A stretch of 23,157 bases of DNA from an uncultured Ruminococcus sp. (GTDB lineage: Bacteria > Bacillota > Clostridia > Lachnospirales > Lachnospiraceae): positions 1-23,157 of the forward strand of contig UQKK01000047.1 of assembly GCA_900541505.1 (NCBI GenBank). The letters run 5' to 3'. A program made the translations under genes and the position numbers. Positions 7,944 to 15,951 of this stretch are shown here, piece after piece (the stretch's first letter is position 1; each line of letters opens with the position of its first letter). Under the pieces are notes generated by a model. The model made no database searches and had not been told where the DNA came from. It was given only the letters and a program-made list of their open reading frames with translations.

Positions 7944-9740
7944 ATGGCAGAGAGCAGATTGATTGGAAGTTACCCTGTAATCGGAATCAGACCAACGATA
8001 GACGGAAGACGCGGCGCATTGGATGTGAGAGGTTCCCTGGAGGAACAGACCATGAATATGGCAAAATCCGCGGCAAAACTTTTCGAGGAGAATTTAAGAT
8101 ATTCTAATGGGGAACCGGTGAAAGTAGTAATCGCGGATTCTACCATCGGACGTGTGGGGGAGAGTGCAGCCTGCGCTGATAAATTTAAAAAAGAAGGTGT
8201 AGATATTACTCTGACTGTGACACCCTGCTGGTGTTACGGTTCTGAGACAATGGATATGGACCCGCAGACCATCAAGGCAGTGTGGGGATTCAATGGCACA
8301 GAAAGACCGGGAGCAGTCTATCTGGCTTCCGTACTGGCAACTCATGCCCAGAAAGGGCTGCCGGCGTTTGGTATCTACGGGCATGACGTACAGGATGCGG
8401 ATGCCACAGATATTCCGGAGGACGTAGTAGAAAAATTACTGCGGTTTGGACGGGCTGCGGTTGCGGCGGCTTCCATGCGGGGAAAATCATATCTGCAGAT
8501 TGGTTCTATCTGTATGGGAATCGGCGGCTCCATCATCGACTCTGATTTCATGGAGTCTTATCTCGGCATGAGGGTAGAATCCGTAGATGAGGTGGAAATC
8601 ATCCGCCGCATGACAGAGGGAATCTATGATGAGGAGGAGTATCAGAAAGCTCTGAAATGGGCGAAAGAGACCTGCAAGATTGGGTTTGACAAAAATCCGG
8701 AAGAATTGCAGGCGTCCCCGGAGAAAAAAGAGGAGCAGTTCGAGTTTGTCGTAAAAATGGCAGTCATCATCAAAGATTTGATGAACGGTAATTCTAAACT
8801 TCCGGAGAAATTCTCAGAGGAGGCTATCGGACATAACGCCATCGCCGCGGGATTCCAGGGTCAGAGACAGTGGACAGACTTTTATCCCAACGGAGATTTC
8901 GCGGAAGCGGTGCTCAATACATCCTTTGACTGGAACGGCGCGCGCGAGCCGTATATTCTGGCGACAGAGAATGATGTATTGAACGGCTTGGGAATGTTGT
9001 TTATGAAGCTTCTGACGAACCGTGCTCAAATCTTTGCGGATGTGCGCACCTATTGGAGCCCGGAGGCGGTAAAGAAGGCTGCGGGATATGATATTGAAGG
9101 TGTGGCAAAGGAAGCGGGCGGTTTCATCCATCTTATCAATTCCGGCGCTGCCTGCCTGGATGCCTGCGGTGAGGCGAAGGACGAAAATGGAAATGGCGTG
9201 ATGAAAGAATGGTGGAATGTGACAGAGGCAGACCAGAAGGCAATCATGGAGGCAACCACCTGGAATCCGGCGGACAACGGATATTTCCGGGGCGGCGGAT
9301 ACTCCAGCCGTTTCGCGACCCGCGCGGAGATGCCGGTGACCATGATTCGTCTGAACCTTGTAAAAGGTCTCGGACCTATGCTGCAGATTGCGGAAGGATG
9401 GACAGTCCATCTGCCGGAGGAAGTATCCGATAAGCTGTGGAAGCGCACAGATTACACCTGGCCGTGTACATGGTTCGCGCCGAGATGCAATGGAAAAGAA
9501 GGCGCTTTTAAATCGGCATACGATGTGATGAACAATTGGGGAGCAAATCACGGAGCCATTTCTTATGGACACATTGGGGCAGATTTGATTACCATGTGCT
9601 CCATGCTACGTATTCCGGTGGCGATGCACAACGTACCGGAAGAAAAAATATTCCGTCCGTCCGCATGGAATGCTTTCGGAATGGACAAAGAAGGACAGGA
9701 CTACAGAGCATGTGCTGTTTACGGACCGCTTTATAAATAA
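7944..9740 (+). CDS. fucI: L-fucose isomerase
   Basis: The enzyme converts L-fucose to L-fuculose, the first catabolic step, in the cytoplasm with Mn2+. The protein has 598 residues (E. coli FucI has 591) and is similar along its full length. Metal and catalytic residues are recognisable: E342 in ATENDVLNG and D366 in FADVRTYW, which correspond to E. coli E337 and D361 with a constant offset of 5. H536 in ANHGAISYGHIGAD corresponds to H528. The C-terminus IEGQDYRAC-like motif appears here as KEGQDYRAC and ends GPLYK, typical of the family. D-arabinose isomerisation is a common side activity of these enzymes. ATG 7944 follows AAGGAGG with 6 bases between. It is the first gene of the fucose operon, 12 bases ahead of the kinase gene, and is likely controlled by the divergent AraC protein. 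Confidence 0.97.
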   Translation: MAESRLIGSYPVIGIRPTIDGRRGALDVRGSLEEQTMNMAKSAAKLFEENLRYSNGEPVKVVIADSTIGRVGESAACADKFKKEGVDITLTVTPCWCYGSETMDMDPQTIKAVWGFNGTERPGAVYLASVLATHAQKGLPAFGIYGHDVQDADATDIPEDVVEKLLRFGRAAVAAASMRGKSYLQIGSICMGIGGSIIDSDFMESYLGMRVESVDEVEIIRRMTEGIYDEEEYQKALKWAKETCKIGFDKNPEELQASPEKKEEQFEFVVKMAVIIKDLMNGNSKLPEKFSEEAIGHNAIAAGFQGQRQWTDFYPNGDFAEAVLNTSFDWNGAREPYILATENDVLNGLGMLFMKLLTNRAQIFADVRTYWSPEAVKKAAGYDIEGVAKEAGGFIHLINSGAACLDACGEAKDENGNGVMKEWWNVTEADQKAIMEATTWNPADNGYFRGGGYSSRFATRAEMPVTMIRLNLVKGLGPMLQIAEGWTVHLPEEVSDKLWKRTDYTWPCTWFAPRCNGKEGAFKSAYDVMNNWGANHGAISYGHIGADLITMCSMLRIPVAMHNVPEEKIFRPSAWNAFGMDKEGQDYRACAVYGPLYK

Positions 9741-9752
9741 GAGAGGGACAAC

Positions 9753-11219
9753 ATGGAAAAGAAAGTTTTGGCATTTGATTTTGGCGCTTCCGGCGGAAGG
9801 GCGATGTGCGGAACCTTTGACGGCGAGAAGATTTCCATCGAAGAGCTGCACAGGTTTTCCAATGACCCGGTGACCGTAAATGGTACGATGTACTGGGATG
9901 TGCTGCGCCTGCTTTTTGAAATCAAACAGGGGCTTATAAAGGCTAAGAAATGCGGAAAAATAGAGAGCATCGGAATCGATACCTGGGGTGTCGATTTCGG
10001 TCTCCTCGATGAGAAGGGCAGGCTCCTTGAGAATCCCGTGCATTACCGGGATAGCAGGACGAAAGGAATGTGCGAAGAATCCTTCCGCCATATAGACAAG
10101 GAGAAGTTTTACCAAATTACAGGGAATCAGTTCATGGAAATCAATACGGCGTTTCAGCTTCTGTACCTTGCGCGGGAGCGCAAAGAGCTGCTTGAACGTG
10201 CAGATACACTGCTTTTGATGCCGGATTTATTTAACTATTTTCTGACAGGAGAGAAGAAAGCAGAGTATTCTATTGCTTCTACCACCCAGCTTTTGGATGC
10301 AAAAGAGAAGGCGTGGTCCAAAGAGGTGATGGAGGCACTTGGCATCCCTGCTCCTCTTTTCCCGGAAATCATTCCTACGGGGACAAAAGTGGGCAGCCTT
10401 ACCGACGAAATCTGTGAGGAACTCTCACTGGAAAAGATGGATGTGATGGCTGTGGCGGGGCATGACACCCAGTGCGCTCTGGTGGCAGTGCCGGCAGCGG
10501 AGGAAGATTTTATTTTCTTGAGCTGCGGGACATGGTCCCTTTTCGGCACGGAGCTTAAAGAGCCTATTATCAATGAGAAGTCTGCGCATTACAATATTAC
10601 CAATGAGGGCGGATGTGAGGGGAACATTTCGTTCCTGAAAAATATCATCGGTCTTTGGTGTATCCAGGAGAGCCGCAGACAGTGGATACGGGAAGGGATG
10701 GAATACAGCTTCGGAGAGCTGGAACAGATGGCGGGGGAGGCGAAACCCCTCCAATGCTTTATCGACCCGGATGCCCCGGAATTTACCCCGGCGGGAAATA
10801 TCCCGGAGAGGATTCGCCGGTTTTGTGAACGCACAGGGCAGCATGTGCCGCAGACAATCGGAGAGGTGGTGCGCTGCATCGATGAGAGTCTTGCCATGAA
10901 ATACCGCCATGCCATGGAGGAAATCATAGCATGTACGGGATGTGATTACCAGACAGTTTACATGGTGGGCGGCGGTACCCAGAGCGCGCTTTTATGCCAG
11001 TGTACAGCAAACGCCTGCGGCTGCGCGGTGAGCGCGGGACCTGTGGAGGCGACTGTATTTGGCAATATTGCGCTGCAGCTGATGGCTTCCGGTGATATCA
11101 CATCTTTGAGCGAGGCGAGACGTATCATCCGCCAGTCCGATGACATCCGTCGGTATGAGCCAAAGGACAGAGAAGAGTGGGACAGGGCATATGAGCGCTT
11201 CCTGAAGATTCTGGCATAG
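9753..11219 (+). CDS. rhaB: FGGY-family carbohydrate kinase, RhaB-like, probable L-fuculokinase
   Basis: The 488-residue FGGY kinase has the N-terminal phosphate-binding loop FDFGASGGRAM (about 8-18), the IDTWGVDFG segment, catalytic D238 in AGHDTQ, FLSCGTWSLFG, and the C-terminal nucleotide-site motif VGGGTQSALLCQ. The pattern is that of rhamnulokinase (RhaB) rather than E. coli FucK. Position directly after fucI argues that its physiological substrate is L-fuculose, giving L-fuculose-1-phosphate. Specificity is therefore inferred from context, and L-rhamnulose remains possible. RhaB-like kinases acting in fucose loci are known in other gut Firmicutes. The start ATG 9753 has an AGAGGG SD and lies 12 bases after the fucI stop, so the genes are co-transcribed. 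No phosphate-aldolase gene follows. Confidence 0.9.
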   Translation: MEKKVLAFDFGASGGRAMCGTFDGEKISIEELHRFSNDPVTVNGTMYWDVLRLLFEIKQGLIKAKKCGKIESIGIDTWGVDFGLLDEKGRLLENPVHYRDSRTKGMCEESFRHIDKEKFYQITGNQFMEINTAFQLLYLARERKELLERADTLLLMPDLFNYFLTGEKKAEYSIASTTQLLDAKEKAWSKEVMEALGIPAPLFPEIIPTGTKVGSLTDEICEELSLEKMDVMAVAGHDTQCALVAVPAAEEDFIFLSCGTWSLFGTELKEPIINEKSAHYNITNEGGCEGNISFLKNIIGLWCIQESRRQWIREGMEYSFGELEQMAGEAKPLQCFIDPDAPEFTPAGNIPERIRRFCERTGQHVPQTIGEVVRCIDESLAMKYRHAMEEIIACTGCDYQTVYMVGGGTQSALLCQCTANACGCAVSAGPVEATVFGNIALQLMASGDITSLSEARRIIRQSDDIRRYEPKDREEWDRAYERFLKILA

Positions 11220-11262
11220 AAACATAGAGACGCGGCCTTAAGGTTTGTCCTGAGACTGCGAC

Positions 11263-11362
11263 AAAGAGAACTTCTGTATAGAGGGATGAGAGTACCGGTT
11301 CAGCCTTCCGGCTGGACCGGTGCGTATAAGGACCCTTTATTCGGAAGTTTCCTTTTCTTTTT
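11263..11362 (+). ncRNA. long structured hairpin element between the kinase and the sensor operon
   Basis: CTTCTGTATAGAGGG (11271-11285) pairs with CCCTTTATTCGGAAG (11333-11347) with one T-T mismatch and two G-T wobbles. The helix extends outward to 11263/11355 with one further mismatch. An inner 12-bp stem (11294-11305 with 11310-11321) has a TTCC loop. Between the helices is an asymmetric purine-rich internal loop (8 bases 11286-11293, 11 bases 11322-11332). A pyrimidine run follows (11348-11364), including TTTTCTTTTT. It could be the operon terminator, but the large internal loop is more than a terminator needs. I do not recognise a known RNA family. Confidence 0.5.
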
Positions 11363-11418
11363 CCTGTCCTTATGGCATAATGGAAAAATAATACAAATTA
11401 CAGAAGAGAGGCGAAAGT

Positions 11419-13008
11419 GTGTATAAAGTCTTACTGGCAGACGATGAAGTGCTGATACGCGAGGCAATCAAGGAGAATATGGATTGGGAGGAAGCGGGTT
11501 TTTCCCTGTGCGCTGTGTGCGGGGACGGGCGGCAGACGATGGAGGCAATTGAGAGAGAAGAACCGGATTTGGTGCTCACAGATATCTGTATGCCCTATGC
11601 GGACGGGCTGGATGTGGCGAGATACGTACAGGAAAACTGTCCGAAATGTAAGGTGGCGGTCATCAGCGGATACGACAATTTTGAATACGCGAAAAAGGCT
11701 ATCCAATTCGGAGTGGAAGCATATATTTTAAAACCCGTGACAGCAAAAGAGCTGACAGAGGAATTGAAAAAGCTCCATCAGAAGATTCAAAAGGAACGGG
11801 AAGAAGAAAAGCAGCAAGAGCGGATAAAAGAGGCGTTCGAGCAGAACAAAGGGTATTTCAGGGAGCGTTTCTTAAGCAGGCTGATACGGGGAAATAAAGG
11901 CAAAGAGGACGTCAGGGGAAGGATGGAGCTGTATGACATCCATCTGGAAGGAGAGTGCTACAGTGTCGTGCAGGCACGCTATATCCACCAGGAAGACCCG
12001 GCGGATATTCTGTTGTTCGCACTGTTCAATGTGGTGGAAGAGTTGGTGAGGGAGGAACCATGCTGTGTGGCATTTCAGGATGCGGGAAATATCACGACAC
12101 TGATATTCTGCGGGGAGAGCCCCTATCAGGTAGAGTCTGAGGTGCAGAGGATTACGGAGGTTATCCTGAAAAATTTCCAGAGATTTTTCCATGAGCCGGT
12201 TATGGTAGCTGCGGGAAAGTGCGTCTGGGATTTGGAGCATCTGGGGCAGTCCTATGAGAATGCCAGACGCGCCTTTGACTATGAATTTCTCTTTGATGGC
12301 AATGAGCTGGTCTTTGGGAAAGAATTTATCAGCAAGGAGGTTTCGCCGCTTGTGGATGCCGGGGAGTGGGCGAAGAAGCTCATCTCCATGGTCAAACGAA
12401 ATGACGAGGAGGGACTGCGCAGGGAGATTGGCAAGATGTTCCGGGAGATGCGCAGGCTCTATATCACAAAAGCGCGCACAGGGATGTACGTACAGAATCT
12501 CATGACCCGCATGGGAATGTTGGCGGATGAGTCCGGCGTGGAGGAAAAGACGGTGCTGGAATGGGAGAAACCGCTCTTTGAGGAAATCGTCAACCAGGGG
12601 CGGGCGGACCGGATGGAAGAACTGCTCTTCGCGCTGTGCAGTAAGATTTCCGGCAGTCTTTTCAGAGAGAGGGAAGATTTGAGCAAGAGTATAGCTGAAC
12701 GCGCGGAAGAATATATAAGAGAGAATTACCAGGATTCTTCTCTGTCTCTAAATTCTGTCAGCAAAGCGCTCTCCATCAGTACCAGTTATTTCAGTGCTCT
12801 GTTTAAAGCGCAGACGGGGGAGACCTTCATCGAGGCACTGACGAGAGTACGGATGGAGAAGGCAAAGGAACTGCTTACGCATACGGATATGAAGTCCTAT
12901 GAAATTGCAGAGAAGGTAGGCTACAGTGATGCCCACTATTTCGGCAGCATCTTTAAGAAAAACGAAGGCATAACTCCAAAAGAATATGCAAAAAGGAATA
13001 AAGTATGA
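11419..13008 (+). CDS. YesN-type response regulator with AraC DNA-binding domain
   Basis: The 529-residue protein has an N-terminal receiver domain (about 1-125) with the acidic pocket D8-D9-E10, phospho-acceptor D55 in LVLTDICMP and K105 in ILKPV. A middle region of about 300 residues follows, including an insert common in YesN-like regulators. A C-terminal AraC double HTH (about 430-529) ends YSDAHYFGSIFKKNEGITPKEY. The start is GTG 11419 with SD AGAGAGG, chosen because it gives MYKVLLADDE, the normal receiver opening. A possible extended -10, TGGCATAAT, ends at 11381. The stop overlaps the kinase ATG by 4 bases (ATGA), so translation is coupled. Likely targets are the downstream transporter genes, perhaps also fucI; this is inference. 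Confidence 0.93.
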   Translation: MYKVLLADDEVLIREAIKENMDWEEAGFSLCAVCGDGRQTMEAIEREEPDLVLTDICMPYADGLDVARYVQENCPKCKVAVISGYDNFEYAKKAIQFGVEAYILKPVTAKELTEELKKLHQKIQKEREEEKQQERIKEAFEQNKGYFRERFLSRLIRGNKGKEDVRGRMELYDIHLEGECYSVVQARYIHQEDPADILLFALFNVVEELVREEPCCVAFQDAGNITTLIFCGESPYQVESEVQRITEVILKNFQRFFHEPVMVAAGKCVWDLEHLGQSYENARRAFDYEFLFDGNELVFGKEFISKEVSPLVDAGEWAKKLISMVKRNDEEGLRREIGKMFREMRRLYITKARTGMYVQNLMTRMGMLADESGVEEKTVLEWEKPLFEEIVNQGRADRMEELLFALCSKISGSLFREREDLSKSIAERAEEYIRENYQDSSLSLNSVSKALSISTSYFSALFKAQTGETFIEALTRVRMEKAKELLTHTDMKSYEIAEKVGYSDAHYFGSIFKKNEGITPKEYAKRNKV

Positions 13009-14837
13009 AAAAAATCATCCGCCGGATACGGGAGTGTATCCGCAGACAGAAGATACATACAGCGATGATGGGCGCGTTTGCGGTGGTTATCCTGACTTCG
13101 TCCATCGCCTTTCTGGCGCTGGCATTGGGATTTACGGAGCGCAGCGTAGTGGACAATTCCGAAGAATATACAAGACAGCTCATCCTCAAAGTCAACGATG
13201 ACATTGATTCTTATGTCAATTATATGAAAGATATCTCTTCCATGGTGTACGGCAGCAGGGATATACAGAAATATCTGTTTCAGGATTCCCTGCCTGATGA
13301 GGTGCAGGAAGAAAATTATGTGCGGACGATTGAACAGTTCCGTACCATCATGAATACGAGAAAAGATATCTGCAATATCGCGGTCATCGGGGAGAATGAA
13401 AAGTCTATCATCAACAGGGGGACATCGGTGCTCAATCCCTATATTTCCCTGTCTGAACAGGAGTGGTATAAAGCGGTCAAAAGTGAGAGTGAAGAAATCC
13501 ATATTACATCTTCTCATGTACAGAATATGATTTATAACAATTACGACTGGGTTATCACATTGAGCCGTGGGATTGTCAATCAGGACACAGGAAAGGTTGA
13601 GGGTGTTTTTCTCATCGACATGAATTATGCCACCATTGACAGCCTGTGCAGTTCTGTGAGCCTGGGACAGAGAGGTTATATCTATGTGCTGGACCAGAAC
13701 GGAGATATCATCTATCATCCGCAGCAGCAGCTTATCTACAGTGGGATGAAGACGGAGCTGATTGATGAGATACTGGAAAAACAGGGAACGGATACCAGCT
13801 TTGTGTCCGGCAGAGGAGCGGATAAGAAACTGTACACCATGTCCACTTCCGAAGATACCGGCTGGACAGTGGTGGGTGTGGCGTATCTGTCCGACCTTCT
13901 CGAGGAGGGCAAGCAGCTCCAGAAGACCTATCTGATTCTGGCAGCAGGTTTCCTGGTGATGGGCTTTCTGTTCGCCAGGTTCCTCTCCCGCGCCATCACA
14001 GGTCCCATTGTAGCTCTGGATGCGGCGACTAAGGAAGTGGCAAAAGGACATTTTGAGAGCGCGCTGGTTTCCAGGAATGCAGGTCAGGCGGAAATTCAGC
14101 GGCTGGGGGATTCTTTCTGTAAGATGGTGGGAGAGATTGAGAAGTTGATGGAGGAGAACAACAGAGAGCAGAGAGAGAAGCGGAAAGCAGAGATGCGGGC
14201 GCTGCAGGCACAGATTAATCCGCATTTTCTCTATAATACACTGGACTCTATCATCTGGATGGCAGAGAGCGGGCGGCACAATGACGAGGTGGTGCGTATG
14301 ACATCAGCCCTGTCACGGCTCTTCCGCCAGAGCATCGGAAATGAGGAAGAACTGGTGCCAATCTGTCAGGAGATAGGATACATAGAGACGTATCTGACCA
14401 TACAGAGCATGCGCTACAGAGACAAGCTTTCCTATGACATCAAACTGGAGGAGGAGATAGAAAAGGAAAAGATTGTCAAGCTGACTCTCCAGCCTTTGGT
14501 GGAAAACGCTATTTATCACGGAATAAAATACGCGGACAGACCGGGAAAGATAAAAATACGCGGGTACTACGAGGAAGAGGATATTGTCATCGAAGTGCAG
14601 GATAACGGAGCAGGCATGTCGCCGGAGGAACTGGCGCATATTTTTGATAAAAAGACCTATCAGCCCGGGTCGGGCGGAATCGGTGTCTATAACGTGCAGA
14701 ACCGCCTGCACTTGTACTATGGCGAAGGATATGGTCTTCGTTACGAGAGCAGGAAAGAGGAGGGAACAACGGTGTATGTCCGGATTCCGGCAGGGAAGGA
14801 GGAGTTGGATGAAGAGTTGGATGCGCAGGAAGAGTAA
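13005..14837 (+). CDS. YesM-type sensor histidine kinase
   Basis: The 610-residue membrane kinase has a TM helix at about 19-42, an extracellular region of about 260 residues (a double-Cache-like fold, with RGYIYVLDQNGDIIYHP), a second TM at about 308-328, and a HAMP linker. A coiled segment then leads to the His_kinase domain, with phospho-acceptor H407 in AQINPHFLYNTLDSI. The HATPase domain has N501 in LVENAIYHG, the D-N-G-A-G-M box and GSGGIGVYNVQNRL. This is the LytS/YesM kinase class, paired with the preceding YesN regulator. A membrane-anchored binding protein is encoded immediately after, overlapping by 29 bases. The extracellular domain may therefore read the sugar through that partner rather than directly. 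Confidence 0.93.
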   Translation: MKKIIRRIRECIRRQKIHTAMMGAFAVVILTSSIAFLALALGFTERSVVDNSEEYTRQLILKVNDDIDSYVNYMKDISSMVYGSRDIQKYLFQDSLPDEVQEENYVRTIEQFRTIMNTRKDICNIAVIGENEKSIINRGTSVLNPYISLSEQEWYKAVKSESEEIHITSSHVQNMIYNNYDWVITLSRGIVNQDTGKVEGVFLIDMNYATIDSLCSSVSLGQRGYIYVLDQNGDIIYHPQQQLIYSGMKTELIDEILEKQGTDTSFVSGRGADKKLYTMSTSEDTGWTVVGVAYLSDLLEEGKQLQKTYLILAAGFLVMGFLFARFLSRAITGPIVALDAATKEVAKGHFESALVSRNAGQAEIQRLGDSFCKMVGEIEKLMEENNREQREKRKAEMRALQAQINPHFLYNTLDSIIWMAESGRHNDEVVRMTSALSRLFRQSIGNEEELVPICQEIGYIETYLTIQSMRYRDKLSYDIKLEEEIEKEKIVKLTLQPLVENAIYHGIKYADRPGKIKIRGYYEEEDIVIEVQDNGAGMSPEELAHIFDKKTYQPGSGGIGVYNVQNRLHLYYGEGYGLRYESRKEEGTTVYVRIPAGKEELDEELDAQEE

Positions 14838-15789
14838 TGGAATCCTGGTGGTGCTGCTTCTCTTTTTCGTTGTGATGGTGCTGCTTTCTTTGGCGGAAAA
14901 CCGGGGTAAAACGACAAAAGTCATCTTTGTCTCCAAGACGCAGGATGACATTGATTTCTGGAACTCTGTGGTGGAAGGCGCTGAGATGGCGGCAAAAGAA
15001 TATGGGGCGGAATATCAGATGATGGCGCCGGAGCAGGAAAAGGACGCTGAGAAGCAGAAAGTGCTCTTAAGGGAAGCTATGGAGGAGAAGCCCGATGTTA
15101 TCGTCCTGGCTCCCTCGGATTTAGAGAGGCTGATGCCGGAAGCAAAAGAAATCAAATCCAGAGGAATTCGCCTGGTGCTGGTGGATTCCAGATTGTCGGA
15201 GGAGATTGCGGACTGTGTAGTTTCTACGGATAATTACGCGGCAGGGGAGGCGTTGGGCAAATATGCCAGTTCCCTGTGTAAAGACGGAGACAAAATCGGT
15301 ATCGTGAGCCACATGGAGGGGAGTTCCACTGCTCAGGAGAGAGAGAAGGGAATCCGGGAGACTCTGGAAAAAGAGGGCAGAGAGATTGTGGGAACTGTTT
15401 ACGGTGAATCTGACTACAGCATCGCCTACAGTGAAACAAAGAAATTATTAGAAGAACACCCGGAAATCACGCTGCTGGCGGGCACCAATGAATATGCCAC
15501 CACAGGCGCGGCGAGGGTGATAAAAGATATGGGACTGAAAGGAAAGGTTAAGGTAGTTGGTTTTGATAATTCCAAAGAAGAAATTCAGCTTTTGGAATCA
15601 GAGGTGATACAGGGAATCATCGTACAGCGGGCGTTTGAGATGGGATATCTTGGAATCACGCTGGGGATTGAGACAGCCCGGGGAGAATATGCAGAGCCCT
15701 ATATCGACTCCGGTTTTAAGCTGGTGACAAAAGAAAATATATATACGGAGGAAAACCAGAAGCTGTTGTTCCCGGTTAATAACCGGTAG
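14809..15789 (+). CDS. membrane-anchored sugar-binding protein, probable sensor partner of the YesM kinase
   Basis: The 326-residue protein has one N-terminal hydrophobic helix (about 11-28, GILVVLLLFFVVMVLLSLA) and no lipobox cysteine, so it should stay as a TM-tethered extracellular protein. The rest is a type I periplasmic-binding fold (Peripla_BP_4, ribose/galactose class). It clearly resembles the importer's binding subunit encoded at 18591: DFWNSVVEGAE against DFWKAVNSGAE, TDNYAAGE in both, and VGFDNSKEEIQL against VGFDAGKIQL. The frame stays open further upstream, but ATG 14809 is preferred. It has AAGGAGG at 14796-14802 and starts just before the hydrophobic helix, inside the 3' end of the kinase gene. 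ATG 14821 is a weaker alternative. By analogy with XylFII, which works with LytS in Clostridium beijerinckii, it probably presents bound sugar to the kinase. A terminator follows. Confidence 0.85.
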   Translation: MKSWMRRKSNGILVVLLLFFVVMVLLSLAENRGKTTKVIFVSKTQDDIDFWNSVVEGAEMAAKEYGAEYQMMAPEQEKDAEKQKVLLREAMEEKPDVIVLAPSDLERLMPEAKEIKSRGIRLVLVDSRLSEEIADCVVSTDNYAAGEALGKYASSLCKDGDKIGIVSHMEGSSTAQEREKGIRETLEKEGREIVGTVYGESDYSIAYSETKKLLEEHPEITLLAGTNEYATTGAARVIKDMGLKGKVKVVGFDNSKEEIQLLESEVIQGIIVQRAFEMGYLGITLGIETARGEYAEPYIDSGFKLVTKENIYTEENQKLLFPVNNR

Positions 15790-15818
15790 GAAAAAGCAAA
15801 AGTGAATATTATACCATG

Positions 15819-15864
15819 AAAAGGTAAATATCATTCTATTTAAGGAAGATATTTACCTTTTTTT
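15819..15864 (+). terminator. intrinsic terminator after the sensor operon
   Basis: Perfectly complementary 14-base arms (15819-15832 and 15848-15861) enclose a 15-base loop, and the T-run continues to 15864. It separates the yesN-yesM-sensor unit from the transporter unit. Confidence 0.85.
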
Positions 15865-15877
15865 GTAAGATATTCTA

Positions 15878-15906
15878 TTCAAGCCAAAATAGCAGAAAAG
15901 TATAAT
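15878..15906 (+). promoter_or_regulatory. promoter of the ABC transporter operon
   Basis: A TATAAT box at 15901-15906 lies 17 bases after a poor -35 match (TTCAAG, 15878-15883). A good -10 with a weak -35 suits a promoter needing an activator such as the YesN protein; that link is inference. Confidence 0.55.
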
Positions 15907-15951
15907 AAGTACAACAAAGGAAGTAAACAGGGAAGAATGGAAGGTGAGAAA

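Noticed and set aside
12936..14279. 447-codon open frame on the minus strand
   Set aside because: It is fully antisense to the YesM kinase gene. Its protein is Cys/His/Leu-rich without a domain, which is usual for shadows of GC-moderate coding DNA.
14584..14808. N-terminal extension of the tethered binding protein
   Set aside because: This part overlaps the kinase HATPase coding region and reads as out-of-frame sequence. The SD at 14796-14802 and the hydrophobic helix place the start at 14809.
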